Assembly (NCBI GenBank): GCA_036768485.1
Contig: JAVLUZ010000154.1
Coordinates: 36,966,042 to 37,030,041 of the forward strand
DNA length: 64,000 nt
Origin: Mermis nigrescens
Lineage: Eukaryota; Nematoda; Enoplea; Mermithida; Mermithidae
Reading direction: 5' to 3'
In this document: one piece after another, positions 11,901 through 22,638 of the stretch
Position numbering within the stretch: the first letter of the stretch is position 1
Layout: each line of letters starts with the position of its first letter
Notes under the pieces: model-generated
Database searches by the model: none
What the model saw: only the letters and a program-made list of their open reading frames with translations
What the model was told of the DNA's origin: nothing
Translations under genes and position numbers: made by a program

Positions 11901-14900
11901 TTCTGCAAGGTGTCTTCTGGGCTGGCGTTAGTACCTGGACCATTGATGGGCAGCACCAAAATTCTGGGAGTGTGCAAAGGTAAAAAAATGGTCTTAAAGA
12001 TGATGGTATGGCAGAAAAACACCATTTTTCAACGTTTCTCATCAAGCACTATCCATTGTCATCAAAAAATCGCGAAAACAAAAAATTCTTAATAATTGTA
12101 TTCGGGCCCACATGTGACCCGGACCCGTTTAGCCAGGTACCCGGCTGAAATTTTGGACGCGGACCCGGACCCAAACCCGGATCCGGACCCAGACAAACGC
12201 ATCGTGCTGTTTATTATGGCTCTACTTCTATACGTGTTATGCTAGCATAATGAGCCGAAGTAAGTTTATTTGCTCCTGCCTCGGACCATTCTACGATGAG
12301 CTATTAAAATTTCCGGTCTATCATTATGCACTATCGCATTTATTAACATTATTATGTCGCCCACTCTTCTTGCGCCATGTTCTGAATTCTATGGTGCAAA
12401 TCTGTTTGCACATGTTTAGTGCCTTACTGCGCTTCTATGCCATCATACAATGGGCGTAAGGGTGTCTACGGGTTTACAACCCCGCTGAAGTTGAAAAACC
12501 CACCACAGATTAATGTGTCCCATTGCAGGAGCAGCCGTTCAGAACTTGCATTCATTTAGGCTTAGTTGATCAGTTCTTTTAAAGAATAAACTGTTGTGTT
12601 ATTTATTTCTCAAACTGAGGCCACAACTACCTTCTTCTGTAGGCCGCAGAATATACTTCGATTTTTGTGTTGCTTAGAGAAATCTGATTTTCAGCAGATT
12701 CTGATAATTTTTGCGCGCATAGGTGACTTTTTCTAGTCCCCTCCTTTTATGACTTTAATATTCTGCTATTCTGAGTATATTCGTCCTTTTTTTCCATCGT
12801 AGCATCTTTCTTTGCTTGTTTAAAACGTAATCGGGTTCAAATCGTTCGGTATATAATTAGAAACATAGAATATGAAATTGCGCAGAATTTGGAAAGTCAA
12901 GGCTCGGCAACATTGTGCGTTATTGGAAAGGAGATTACTCGCGAAATAGTCAGTCAAAGTATGGAATTCTTCAAGACCATGAAACAGCTTCAGATTCAAG
13001 TACTTATGTTTTGTTTCTATTTATTCATTATTTATCAGGTGTTATCCGACGTATTGTAAAAAGCTGTGAATAGTACAAAAAAAGTAATTAGGGGGCATCA
13101 GAGCATGTTCCTCTTCCACATCAAAATTTTTCCCTACTTCGCGTCGAATTATTTTCTATTTTTCGTTATAGAGCTATAGAGCAAATCAGCTAAAGCATTC
13201 CAGTGTTCCAAAACGTTTTTCTGATTTAATGTGCTACTAATTCATTGAATGAAACTCAAAATATTTGTTGAACTTCATGGTTGAAAGATGTAAAAATCAT
13301 TTTTATGCCAATTAGTCAATTATTATTTGTTTCTGTTTTTTACAAGGACGCAGAATTATATTTTAACTGAAGAATGACCGGATTTTCTTGCGTCTTGTGA
13401 ATACGCGCAGTAAGAATTTTCTGAACTACAATTGTCAATGAAAAGGTCACAATTCGATCTTAAAAACGTTCATAATTAAATTTTCATTTATATATTGTTG
13501 TATATCTTCTCGACAGCTATCAGAGCAATTTTGTGCTAATGGGTATTAGAATTCTTGGTGGAATTTGGTGAAATTTAGGCTAAAAAACGTTTTGAGACTT
13601 GAATTTTCACTTCATTATTTCTTTTATTTGAGCACGCGGAGCAAAGTTTGTTGAAGCATTTGATACGAAGAGCAGGAAATATCTTTACGATATAGTCAGT
13701 GAACGAACATCATTGCAAATCTCGCCAAATATTTCAAGCCGATGGGGGATGCTGCTGTCCCCCATCTCTCGTAAATCCGCTCCTAGTTGCATCTTATTCA
13801 ACTTAGGTACATAGCTTAAATGAGCTAACGTGCTTTAGCGGCGTTTTGCCTTTTCTTGCGCTTTATTCCGATTTTGTCACTAATTTAGCGCTTTTTCACT
13901 GTTTACAGGAACATTTTGAAAACTGTGATTTTTCCACGTCAGAAATGATTATTTGGTCTATTGAAAGACGGCAGAAAACTGCTAGTTTACGTATAAATTG
14001 GCGAATTTTTCTTGAATATTTTCAAAAAATTCAGAGATTCCGCCCCCCCCCCTTTCAGAAAATCCTGGATACTCAGTGGTTAGGCGCACATGTGGGCGTG
14101 TAGGGGGTTTGGGGGTGTGCACCCCCAGGAGTGCGAATACCCCCCAGAAACCAAATTACTCCCCCCAGAATTCAATTTATGAAATTTTTTCGCAATTTTT
14201 TAATGCCAATGGATAGTACTCGATGAGAAACGTTGAAAATGGTGTTTTTCGCTATACCACTATTTTTAAAGCCATTTTTTGACCTTTGCAACCCCCTTGA
14301 ATTTTGATGCTGTTCACCAATAATTAGGCGAAGAAAATAATAAAATGCCTTTAAAAATTTTACTGCATTCTTACATTTCTTAAGGCAATTGTGCAGCCGC
14401 AGCTACTTGGCACTTTTAAGCAAAATCTGGACAGGCAAGAAAGATTGCAAAAGTCGATTTCGATGTTGTTTACTAGACTCGGCGAAGTGTGCTGCTTGAT
14501 CGATGGCCGATATACGCAGCATGTACCCAGTGGAGTAGATGCTCGAGTACTAACTATAATCTCGAAGCGTGACTTTGACTGCTCAAAAATTTAGGCTTTG
14601 TTTTACGCTTCACTCCGTTCTTTATTCTCCCACTTCAGCTAGCTTTCGTATGTTTTAAAAAGTTGGATTGGATTTCTGAATAAAATAAACGATTTTATAG
14701 AGATGTTGCTTCGAGTTTTGGCCTAATCTAGGATAAATTAGAATGCTATTGAGGTGACATATTGCTTGAAACCATTTCATTTTAAATTTGATTTCTTTTC
14801 ATGAAAAACCAAGTCATTTTGCGATTACGAAGGAATGTGGGACCTGAAATATTGTTTGAAAAATGTATGGCCATAGTGTGATTAGGTTTTTTTAAATGTT

Positions 14901-15118
14901 CTTCGTTTCAGGACCTCATACCGTACGCCGATCAGCCTCACAATTCGATAGTGTCCGAGCTTAGCAAAAATAAAGACCCTAGCGTCCTGATTGCTCTGAA
15001 GGAAGATCATAATGAAAAGCGCCAAGCTTTGCACGAATTGAGGACCGAATTGGAACAAATCATTCAGTCGATACAAGATGTATCGTGGAATATTTCTTCG
15101 ATAATGCATAATGTTTGA
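2812..15118 (+). CDS. MED30: Mediator complex subunit 30 (MED30), whole gene model
   Basis: MED30 is a metazoan subunit of the Mediator head, the nuclear complex that links transcription factors to RNA polymerase II. The model joins phase-0 exons 2812-2952, 12886-12999, 14385-14546 and 14912-15118 into about 207 residues. From family knowledge, human MED30 is about 178 residues and fly MED30 is longer because of a Q-rich N-terminus. The start of the conserved core, LCVIGKEITREIVSQSMEFF, matches the family pattern of an IG-E start followed by an IV---ME-F helix. The centre has KQNLDRQERLQKSISMLF, matching the family helix that ends L-VLF-KLR. The C-terminus has DLIPYADQP, matching the family LIPY motif, then a charged helix ending in WNISSIM where the family has W-IN-ML. 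The 43-residue N-terminus is not conserved. Introns hold hAT, MITE and tandem repeats. A poly(A) signal follows at 15204. Confidence 0.9.
2953..4187. other. MED30 intron 1, first part: no feature recognised
   Basis: AT-rich sequence with no recognisable exon, transposon end or tandem repeat. It lies between exon 1 and the hAT at 4188. Confidence 0.4.
4188..5745. mobile_element. hAT-type element in MED30 intron, TIR TAGAGATGTGCCG
   Basis: The left end TAGAGATGTGCCGGGGTCGCC pairs with the inverted right end CAGAGATGTGCCAGGTCCCGG. The 8-bp flanks are CTCTCTAG (4180-4187) and CTTTTTAG (5746-5753), matching at 6 of 8. GC-rich CCCCGG runs lie inside both ends. No transposase frame is present. The interior includes a GGTT-rich low-complexity tract near the right end. 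Confidence 0.65.
5341..5522. repeat. Degenerate GGTT/GGCT simple repeat
   Basis: About 180 bp built from variants of GGTTGGTTGGCTAGTT. Long open frames across it are low-complexity artefacts. Confidence 0.85.
5746..5794. repeat. 18-bp tandem repeat abutting a hAT right end
   Basis: The unit CTTTTTAGTACACCTCTG occurs about 2.7 times and starts with the right target-site copy of the hAT ending at 5745. The first 8 bp of each unit equal that target copy. Confidence 0.7.
6580..6676. mobile_element. 97-bp palindromic MITE, TIR TATAGTCTGTTTCAC
   Basis: The two ends are a perfect 22-bp inverted repeat starting TATAGTCTGTTTCACATAAC, around a 53-bp centre. The same end sequence recurs at 21009, 25683, 26106 and 59575. 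The target duplication is probably TA but is hidden by the TATA at the tip. Confidence 0.8.
7044..7276 (+). mobile_element. hAT MITE, CATAGGTGGGC family
   Basis: Flanked by a perfect 8-bp duplication CTCTGGAC (7036-7043 and 7277-7284). The left end CGGTAGGTGGGCGGC and the right end CCCACGCCAAGGTACG are variants of the family ends. The core has the family hallmark AAAATGGTGCGATGGCG, then ACACCATTTTT and TTGGCATCAAAAAA. It sits in a MED30 intron. Confidence 0.85.
7285..7370. repeat. C-rich repeat flanking the MITE at 7044
   Basis: The segment reads CCCCCAGAATTAAATTTTTGG and so on to TTTGGTGCTGTCCATGCATG. It resembles the diverged repeat at 39020-39175, and the MITE at 7044 was inserted at its edge. 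Confidence 0.4.
7949..8116 (+). CDS. MED30: Candidate alternative first exon of MED30
   Basis: ATG at 7949 opens 56 codons rich in Q, S, E and P, including a short run of five glutamines. They end CTT CAG followed by GTTGGG, a phase-0 donor compatible with the exon at 12886. The best acceptor just upstream, the CAG at 7924-7926, would read into a stop if joined to exon 1. The segment therefore fits better as an alternative first exon with its own promoter than as an internal exon. It resembles the Q-rich N-termini of insect MED30. It could instead be a skipped or poison exon, or a chance frame. Confidence 0.45.
8880..9240. repeat. C-rich interspersed repeat (CATACATGT ends)
   Basis: It runs from CATACATGTTACAGAGGGG to TTTGCATGTATG and contains repeated CCCCACCCAAAATTTCGAGC blocks. 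It resembles the tracts at 46380-46600 and 57510-57740. No 8-bp duplication was found. Reading frames here are low complexity. Confidence 0.5.
9640..11640. repeat. Degenerate tandem array, units about 130-190 bp
   Basis: About ten diverged units share the sequence order TTTACACTCAATACTGAG, then GGTGTAAAGTTT, then GGGGTGAAAAACACGTTTTTTGCC, then CCAACTTTTCCGG, then AAATAAAGCACGTCTCAAAGGTTACACA. ACTCAATA-like starts occur near 9737, 10280, 10475, 10650, 10820, 10990, 11160, 11290, 11440 and 11560. Similar sequence recurs once at 17240-17520. It lies in the MED30 intron before the exon at 12886. Confidence 0.7.
11941..12091 (+). mobile_element. Truncated hAT MITE, CATAGGTGGGC family
   Basis: The left end CATTGATGGGCAGCACCAAA and the core ATGGTATGGCAGAAAAACACC are present. 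The right third is missing, replaced after 12091 by the GGACCC tract. Confidence 0.65.
12100..12196. repeat. GGACCC-rich tract, possibly one end of an unidentified element
   Basis: Variants of CCCGGACCC are repeated about eight times. This resembles the GC-rich inner ends of the hAT elements at 75 and 44852, but no partner end was found. Confidence 0.4.
12886..12999 (+). CDS. MED30: MED30 exon with the start of the conserved core
   Basis: The acceptor is GCGCAG at 12880-12885 and the exon opens AAT in phase 0. It encodes 38 residues, including LCVIGKEITREIVSQSMEFF, and ends at CAA before the donor GTACTT. The match to the first conserved MED30 helix is the clearest evidence for the gene. The polypyrimidine tract is weak, so the exact acceptor is slightly uncertain. 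Confidence 0.85.
14087..14322 (-). mobile_element. hAT MITE, CATAGGTGGGC family, before a MED30 exon
   Basis: Reverse orientation: it starts CACATGTGGGCGTGTAGGGGG and ends GCTGTTCACCAATA. The 8-bp flanks are GTTAGGCG (14079-14086) and ATTAGGCG (14323-14330), matching at 7 of 8. It ends 62 bp before the MED30 exon at 14385. Confidence 0.8.
14385..14546 (+). CDS. MED30: MED30 exon with the central helix
   Basis: The acceptor TTTCTTAAG ends at 14384. The exon reads AIVQPQLLGTFKQNLDRQE and then the helix ending in LFTRLGEV. The end is placed at CGA (14546) before GTACTA because that keeps phase 0 with the next exon and leaves GVD next to DLIPY, as in the family. A shorter end at GGA before GTAGAT (14535) is possible. 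A hAT MITE (14087-14322) sits 62 bp upstream. Confidence 0.8.
14912..15118 (+). CDS. MED30: MED30 last exon (LIPY motif and C-terminal helix)
   Basis: The acceptor is TTCGTTTCAG at 14902-14911, with a good pyrimidine tract. The exon encodes 68 residues from DLIPYADQP to the TGA at 15116-15118, ending in a long charged helix with a conserved W near the C-terminus, as in MED30 proteins. Length and position of the stop match the family's usual end. Confidence 0.87.
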   Translation, partial: DLIPYADQPHNSIVSELSKNKDPSVLIALKEDHNEKRQALHELRTELEQIIQSIQDVSWNISSIMHNV

Positions 15119-15203
15119 TCAGTTGTGAATTGTGATGGATTTGTACTTTTAGAATGTATTTTGTCTCGTATCTAAGACGATCGCGTAGTTTTGAACTCAC
15201 TGA

Positions 15204-15209
15204 AATAAA
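15204..15209 (+). terminator. Polyadenylation signal AATAAA of MED30
   Basis: A canonical AATAAA lies 86 bp after the MED30 stop codon and is followed by T-rich sequence. This is the expected place for 3' end formation. Confidence 0.65.
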
Positions 15210-15736
15210 TTCAAACAATTCGCTCATTGTTTTCATTTTTCACTAAATTTAACTCGTTCTTGATCAAGTTTCTTCAAGCTGTGACTTTTCCAAAAATTCA
15301 TTGCTGACAGTTTTTATTGGTAGGTACTAGGTACACCTTTCCCAATCATCTTCCTTCTACATTAGGTAGGGATGTAAATACCTACTCGGCCATCAGGTCA
15401 TCCCATGTCAGCGTTTTAGTTTCTGTGAAGTGTTCCGTACGACTATCATGGAGTTTAATAGAATGTAACCGAGGTCGTTACACGGTACGATCATTATCGA
15501 AGCGATACGGTAGTTACGAACTTTTGAACTGGCGGTTAAGGAAAGCCAAGCTACTCAATTTGCCCTTATCGCATTTAGCCTTATCGTACGCTTTGACCCC
15601 ATAGCCAATCAAGCTGCATCCTTGAGATGTGTTAGCTTGGGTTATGGCTGCAGATTCGTATATTTCTCCCAAGATTTTTATCCTAAAAATTTGGGAGGAC
15701 TCGACAGGTCTTGTGTCAAAAATGCGTTGAGATCAG

Positions 15737-16159
15737 CAGGCACGTAGTTGTGGGGGGTCCGACCACACCTGGGCGTGGGGAGGGTTTGGGGGGTATGCAC
15801 CCCCCAGAAACCAAAATACCCCCCAGAAATCAAAATACCCCCCCCAGAATTCAATTTTTGAAAATTTTTTTGTTTTTTTCGCAATTTTTTGATGCCAATG
15901 GATAGTGCTTATTGAGAAACGTCGAAAAATGGTGTTTTTATCGCCATACCACCATTTTTAAGGCCATTTTTCGACCTTCAAAAAAATCTTGCACCCCCCC
16001 CCCAGAATTTCCTTGCTGCCCACGTATGGTCCGGACCCCCCAAAATTCAGAAAAAAACCGGAAAAATATGATTTTTTACACGTTATTTTGTGCTATTTTT
16101 GGCTTAGACCCCCCCAAATTGGTGTTGCCCCCCAAATAGGAGGGCCAGCTACGTGCCTG
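15737..16159. mobile_element. Host hAT MITE with TIR CAGGCACGTAGYTG
   Basis: The left end CAGGCACGTAGTTG and the inverted right end CAGGCACGTAGCTG are flanked by GAGATCAG (15729-15736) and GATATCAG (16160-16167), matching at 7 of 8. It is split by a CATAGGTGGGC MITE at 15764-16028. The same composite, same insertion point and same relative orientation, recurs at about 40570-41000. Confidence 0.75.
15764..16028 (-). mobile_element. hAT MITE, CATAGGTGGGC family, nested
   Basis: It starts CACACCTGGGCGTGGGGAGG and ends GCTGCCCACGTATG. The flanks are GGTCCGAC and GTCCGGAC, one duplication with a single-base indel. The core is a near-consensus copy: GATGCCAATGGATAGTGCT, then CGCCATACCACCATTTTTAA. 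Confidence 0.83.
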
Positions 16160-16167
16160 GATATCAG

Positions 16168-19100
16168 TCTGTAAATATTTGTTTTATCTGTGTGAATAAA
16201 ATACGTCAAATGACATTGTATGCAAGTAATCGTATTTCATGTTTCATTTTTTAAGCGTTGGATTTCGCTTGTACTTGAGCCGTTATTTGTTTTATTCATT
16301 ATTGAAGTAGAATTAGTTACTCAGTGGTAATTTACACCGAGGGTAACTCGATATTAGGACTTGACGAAACTCATAAAAATTATTACTTTATTTTTTATGC
16401 ATGATAGCTGTCCAGCATAGAGCTCGCTGTTGTTGGAATCATTGCTCATGAGTGCTATCAGTAACCAAAACTTTTTGGAAAGTGAGTATTGGATTTGAAA
16501 ACAAGTTACATTATCAACTTGAGAATTTTTTGGGGTTACTGACCTTGCGTGCAATCCGGGGTTAAGTAAGTAACTAAGCGTTAGGTTTCTAGGGCATAGC
16601 TGCCAAGATTCTCTCAATGCAAGCGGTCAGAAATTTAGGACCGAGGAGATCGAAGCCGTAGATTTTGAGGGTCATTGTGTTGGTTGGAACGTGACCTAAA
16701 GTCTCGAGCAACCTGACCAGCGCTAAGTGTAGCCTAGGTACTTATAAGCCCCGTAGGTAGGTAATCATCGACTCCTGTGTTGTTTACCTAGGTTCGGAGT
16801 TCGGTGCATTACTTATAATGAGATGTAGCTAGAAAAAGGATTGGTATATTTTGAGGAAATATTTTTATTTCGATCGTTTTGATTTGTTTAATTTGAGAGA
16901 TCTACTGTTGCTAAAGCAACATTCAAAAACGGCAGCGCCAAGAATTGCTAAAAGGATTATCTACATAATCATAGGTAGCGCGTATGTACCTGTAGTTCGT
17001 TTCATTTAACATGGAGCTTAACAAAAAAATTTTATTGACTACAAAAGCGTTTTAAACTGATGCATCAGATAAGATCTTTTACAATATAGCCAGTCATAGG
17101 GAGGCTTATGCCATTCTTAACACGCATTACCGCATCAAAATTTCAAACCACATTTTGTAGCCTAATTTTTGCATATGAATTCAAGATAAAACCGCAAAGT
17201 TAAATGAAATGGACTATATAATATGCTTGGGCACCCTTAATATATTTCTACCACCTGAGGCTTTTTTCGATTTGCCTGCAAACTCTTTCACACTCAATAC
17301 GGACTTAGATCCAAGGTTTTAAAGGTTACATACAAGTGGATGGCGTGAAAAAACAGGTTTTGCCTCAGATTTTTCCGCCAACTGTAAGATGGGCCAAGTT
17401 ATAAAATCAAAATAAACGTTGTTGCAAGGGCTACATGTCGCAGCAAACCGCGTTTGAATTACTTTAATGTTGAGTTATTTTGGAGGTGTAAAGTTTGAAA
17501 GCCAGGATGCAACATTGGGCAAAACGAAGTTATGCGAAACAGATTATCGATAATGGTTCTCCTAGCGAAGGAAAATGCTTCAATGAAACAAAAAGGACGA
17601 ATATACTTGGAATTACGCATCATTTGGGATAATGTGATTTGCATCTGCTTACTGCAGTCTTTTTAGGAACCAGAAATCCAACAACCACACGTTCATAAAA
17701 AGTATGGTTCTTAAAGAATAAATATCCTTTGCACTCGAGCGGGGCAGAAATATTTTTTCATTATTGAATTCTAGGTCAAAAAGCTGTACTGTCATGTGGT
17801 TTCCTTAACAGAGCACACACGCTTCGAAACGAAATGAGAAAATAATAATAATAAAACCAATATGCAGTGGTATGAAAAATGAAAAGTACCAATAGCGGTT
17901 CCCTCTGAAATGGAAAACCAATGATTTTTGAAAATGCATTCACATACATATGTACGTCACGCGCGATTTACAATACAGGCAAAAGATTAAGAGCCAAATA
18001 GAAAGTGAACTTCGATTTCAGATATAAGTGCAATCGGATTTTGTTCTTATTGTACAAACAAAGTGCGTACCCCTCAGTTTACCGTGTCCTTTGCCGGAGG
18101 CATAATGAATTACTTTTGTGGCATTTGTTCTGCTCTTCCTTAACCATGCGTCCAAAATTTTGTCTAGCCTCGTTTTGGCATCAGTTACATCGTTTTTAAT
18201 GGTTCAGCTCGAAGATTAGTTACAAAGTAGTAAGAAATAGGCATTTTTTGGCCTATTTAAAGTGATATCACAAAAACTCAAGATGGGAAAATGAGTTTCT
18301 AATAAGAAAATTTAGTACTTAATTCCTTTCCAGCTCTTTAAATGCATACCCTGGATGTGTTTCACAACAGAAATCTACTTTTACTTGTTTTTGCATAATG
18401 TCCAACAGGTGCCTATTCTTATGCATTGTGATAGTGTTTTAATTATACCTCTTCCAAAAATAATTTTAACAGAAAATAACATACATATTCAGAAAGAGCA
18501 CAAAAAATTGCACTAAATGAAAGTAATAGTCTGTCGGAGAATTTTAAGAAGGCATAGCTTAATATGCACTAGGAGTTTATGCCATGATGGTGCACTTCGA
18601 CTGCAAAAACATGATGGTTAACGTAGGGTTAATCAAGGTTTAGCGTCAGAGAAGTTTCTTGGAAATCAAAAAAGGCAATCTAGGTAAAAGAATTCATTTT
18701 CGAGAATTCGACAGTTTAAAAATACTGATTTATCGGGTCGGTTTTCAAACAATTATCTTTCCACAGAATTCAAAAAATGGTAAGTTATTGAAATAATCAA
18801 AGGTGAACATAAGCAATATATATCTGATTAAAAAACAAAAAAACGCCGAAAAATTAGTGTCAAGTATCTTAGGACGAAATCGCCAAGAAAGCTCAAAAAT
18901 TTAACTGACCGTATTCTTTCGAGATTTTCTGTACACTGGGTTTCGCGGAACCCTTCAAAGCCCCCTTCCCCATGCTCACGTGCACTGCTAACGTGTTCCG
19001 GCTATTTCCTTGAAAATTTGATATTTTTTGCGTTACCTATATTGAAGTGCTAGAATAGCGATGTTAAATTTTGAACATTCTTACAAGTACGCAAAATTTT

Positions 19101-21008
19101 CAAATTTCACATATATTTTGAAATGTACCCTAGAAGATATTTTTTACGTCACCATAAATTCTCCCTATCGAGGTTGCTTTTGAAATTGCCAGCTGCTTGT
19201 TTGTTTAGTAGTCTTTATGCGGGTAACCTAAAAGTACCGACATTAGCAGGTTTCGAATACTTACATTATCAAACTAAAGTGTTACCCGAAAATCAAGCAA
19301 GAACGAGAATGTGAGTTAGTTTTGTGCATTACAAACCCTTTCCTGTGATCAGCGAAAAAGATGATACAGTCGCCAGAATGTGTGATACAAATTCTTTCGT
19401 CTTAAAGTGATAAACCTGATAATTTCACAGGTTATACTCATGCCCTGCAAATGATTTGGAGATCGAGTTGAGTGCGATTTTTATTATATTTAACGAAGGT
19501 AGAGTAAGCAAGCAAACTGCTAAGCTTGGATTAGATCCTCTAAGAATGCGATAGACCCCCAAAATATTGTTAGGCTACAAGAATTGAATTTTCGGCTCCT
19601 TTGGGATTTTTGCCGGTTTTACACCACCCAGCCCCCTGATAATTTAAGTGCTGTCCATGTATGGTCCTGATGATCATAAAGCTCTGTAAAAGCGACATGA
19701 CCTCTTAAATTTAAAGCCATGTGTTTTGTTGGATAACTGTAACTTGCGCGTGATGCGAAACTCGCTGAAGTTATTTAAAAATTAAACCTATTTACTGAGA
19801 CCAGATTTAAGTTAGGAAGCAAACGACGGAATAATTTCAACAGCAAGTTATTTAGTTTATCCATAGTCAATTGAAGACGTTGTCCTTTCAAGGTTCCCCT
19901 GGTTATCCGAAGAAAAACATAATACACTGAAACGACTACATAAACTTGACTCTACAAATGTCGTAAAAGCCATTTAAAATTGTTTAATACTTCAACTTTT
20001 GCGCTTTTTTCTGTGCAGGCACATGTAGCTGTGAGTGGATCGGGTGGAAAGTCCCGCAGAATTTCAGAATTATGAATATCTTACTAACCCGAAGAAAATA
20101 GTCGAAAATTCCTGAAAATCATTTGACAAACTGCCAGAATAGATTCTAGCACACTTTTGAACAAATAAAACTAAAATTTTCAAGCGCTTCGCGCCAGATT
20201 TTCTATTTTCGTATAACTGCTCTGTCTTCGGCATAAGTTTCAGCAAGGCATTATAATATATATCAAAACTTTTCACGAGTTTTGCTGAATTACATTTATT
20301 TTTCGTACATATTGCTTTTCTTTGCAGTGATTGTGCGACAATGTTTACAACATATTTTTCGGATGTGATTCAAATCGGCTGAAATTTTTTTTAATTTTTT
20401 AAAATTTTTTTCTCATGTCTGTACAGTTTGCTAAGAAGCGCTCAAAAACACAATGATTTCTGCCTGACTATAAGTAGCACGTCAAAATTTTAACAATTTG
20501 GATAAAAATTTTAAATCAGCTTCACTTCGTAGATCAAACGCTGCTTCGAGGCATAATAACATTTCACGATTATTGTCTTCAGCATGATTTGAGTAGCAGA
20601 AATTCTGCTAATGATTATGGTAACTTTTTCGGGCGCCATGTTTGCTAAAAATCAGAGCTAAACGGTGGATAGTTTCAATCACTGTCATTCGGTGCCGGGC
20701 TCTAGAAACTCGTGCTGAGCTACCTAACCGAAAAACTTGGGCATTAGAGCAATGCGCTAAGGTAAAGAAAATATAGGAATTTTAGCATTTTCAAAGAAGC
20801 GTTTCCATAAGTCGTCCAACACTGTTAAATATTTTTAAAAAGGGGTAGGTATTGTATATTTTTTATCTATTTTTTTATTTCCTGTAAGCACACACTTTTT
20901 ATTGCACAAGACTGGCACCTATTTATCATATTGCTTACAAGCATTTCTATTTAAAATTAACGGCACAGCTTCGAATTTTTGCATTATTTAAGTTGCAAAA
21001 GTCAAGTT
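16168..21008. other. Long AT-rich stretch with no gene recognised
   Basis: There are only scraps here. A 28-codon minus-strand frame lies at 16589-16675. A single unit related to the 9640 array is at 17240-17520, followed by a copy of the 11731 arm at 17556-17640. A remnant of the C-rich MITE group is at about 19550-19680, and a GCGCTTCGCGCC hairpin at about 20181. Open frames near 18005 and 19123 have no convincing splice sites or family match. Nothing else was supported. Confidence 0.4.
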
Positions 21009-21173
21009 TAAAGTCTGTTTCACATGTAACTATGTGCATAAATTCTAAGAATCTTCATCGACAGTGAGCCGAGGTTACGATAATTATATATCAGATCAAT
21101 GCTATAATCGCAATCTATCAGCTCATTGTCGAATATGGTTTTAAAATTTATGACCGAAGTTGTGTGGACTATA
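21009..21173. mobile_element. MITE, TATAGTCTGTTTCAC family (165 bp)
   Basis: The ends TAAAGTCTGTTTCACATG and GTGTGGACTATA are diverged inverted repeats. The interior matches the copy at 25683 almost throughout (CGACAGTGAGCCGAGGTTACG, ATCAATGCTATAATCGCAAT). Confidence 0.75.
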
Positions 21174-21890
21174 GTGATTGGATGAATACTAGCAGCACAT
21201 GGAGAACATATCATGTTTTTTCAATGCTTTGCGTTGGGTTATTAACTTTCAATATTGTCACGGAATTGGTGCACATGCAGCTTAACGAAGTCAGAGTCGA
21301 TTAAGGGCCGCTTGCCATAGTTAGAAGATTATAACGATTCTTTTGTATGGAAAAAGTGAAATTTTTTAAAATCTGTACTATTATTTGTAAAGAGTTTGTT
21401 GAGAAACGTACGAAAACGCCGCAATTTTTGTTCATCTCTTAACAGTCACTTTCTGTAAGACTCGTCGACTCGAGCTTGAGCAAGTCAAAATTTAACTTCT
21501 CCTGCTTCTAACACATATTATGCAGTGTTTGACGCTGAGTTTAATGGTAAAAAGTCAGAGTCATTATAATTTTCTAACTATTAATATCATCAACTTGAAA
21601 ACGAATATTCGTTGTGTAAAGTGATTGTAAGGTATCGAGAATCAATGTTTTTGTCAAACTTTATAGGGTACAATATTTTTCATCATAGCAGAATTACCGT
21701 GATCAAATTCAATAATTTTTCTTTATTGAAGAGATGAATAATTTTTGCATTTTGTGAAAATAATTTAGACTAAAAGTATGTCTTCAATATTTTTTGATAT
21801 GATTAGAAGCATAAAACAACCACAATGTTTACTAAACATTTCTGCGACAATTTCCAATAATAATTTCAATAATAATAATTATTATGATCT

Positions 21891-21907
21891 ATTATTATTA
21901 TTATTAA

Positions 21908-21957
<50 letters not shown>
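21891..21957. repeat. (ATT)n microsatellite
   Basis: About 65 bp of near-perfect ATT repeats. The leucine-rich and asparagine-rich frames across it are artefacts. Confidence 0.95.
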
Positions 21958-21958
<1 letters not shown>

Positions 21959-22351
21959 CAATTACTATGCACTGCATCGCGATTTTTGTCTGTAATAACG
22001 ACAGCTTTTGTAAGCGATTTACACTCACGAAAAAATTTTGGTCCATGTTCAAGATTTCGTGAAATAGACGAAAGTTAGAGACAGTTCCGACTTCAAAATT
22101 TTCCAATAGCGAGCTTAAATTATTAGAAAACATGATAGAGTATGTTTTCTGTGAAATCGTGTTTTTACCGATGTGACAAAGAGCACGCGGAACAAAAATG
22201 AACAATGTTTACGGACGCCAGGTCGGAGCAGGAAGCAAATCCACGATAGAACAAAGCTTCAAAAAAATAAGCGGAGTTTGTTTTTCTTTTTGTCGTTTAA
22301 TTAAATGCGTCGCGTTTTCAAAATGAGGTTCCTTCTTGACAATTTAATTGC

Positions 22352-22358
22352 TATAAAA
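22352..22358 (+). promoter_or_regulatory. Candidate TATA box of the secreted-protein gene
   Basis: TATAAAA lies 189 bp upstream of the ATG at 22547. A start about 30 bp downstream would give a 5' UTR of roughly 160 bases. Position and sequence are plausible, but TATAAA is frequent by chance in DNA this rich in AT. Confidence 0.3.
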
Positions 22359-22546
22359 ACTATGAGCAAAAGTGATTTAATGCTGGTATTTTTCCCGCCA
22401 TTGCGCAAACAAATGATCTGAATAAAAAGTTTATAATCAGCCTCATATATAAATAATCAGAATGCTCTGGCGCTGCATCATTTTTCACGGCTTTCCCAAA
22501 CACGATCACAACTTTATTTTTTTCAAAGATAATTTCAGCTCCGAGC

Positions 22547-22638
22547 ATGCTGATGATTGTCGTAACATTTCTCTCACTATATTCGTTAGTAATCGGTGCT
22601 CAGGAGAACGCTTTAGCGGAAACTACAAATTCTCCTAG
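22547..22638 (+). CDS. Exon 1 of secreted protein: signal peptide
   Basis: It encodes 30 residues plus two bases (phase 2). The hydrophobic core is at residues 3-16, with small residues G and A before the predicted cleavage. The donor TCTCCTAG before GTACGTACC is strong. The exon is too short to stand out as an open frame and was found by reading for a signal peptide followed by a donor. Confidence 0.55.

Larger units (their letters stand above)
11731..12817. repeat. Inverted repeat pair in MED30 intron
   Basis: The arm at 11731-11915 (TAGCAAAGAAAAATGCTCCG ... GAGGTATATTCTGC) is repeated in reverse complement at about 12635-12817. A third, partial copy lies at 17556-17640. The interior holds a truncated MITE (11941-12091) and a GGACCC-rich tract. 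It may be an element with long inverted ends joined to the array at 9640. Confidence 0.6.

Noticed and set aside
12100..12196. Complete GC-rich-ended hAT element
   Set aside because: Only one GGACCC-rich end-like tract was found, with no inverted partner or 8-bp duplication.
16589..16675. Minus-strand 28-residue frame MTLKIYGFDLLGPKF..., reminiscent of a glutathione S-transferase N-terminus
   Set aside because: It stops after 28 codons with no donor site before the stop and no continuation. The resemblance is limited to KIYGF and is probably chance.
18005..19314. Frames of about 64 codons at 18005 and 19123
   Set aside because: No splice sites, start context or recognisable motifs. Length is within chance expectation for 64 kb of AT-rich DNA.
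21778..22205. Leucine-rich (+) and asparagine-rich (-) frames
   Set aside because: Both are translations of an ATT microsatellite.
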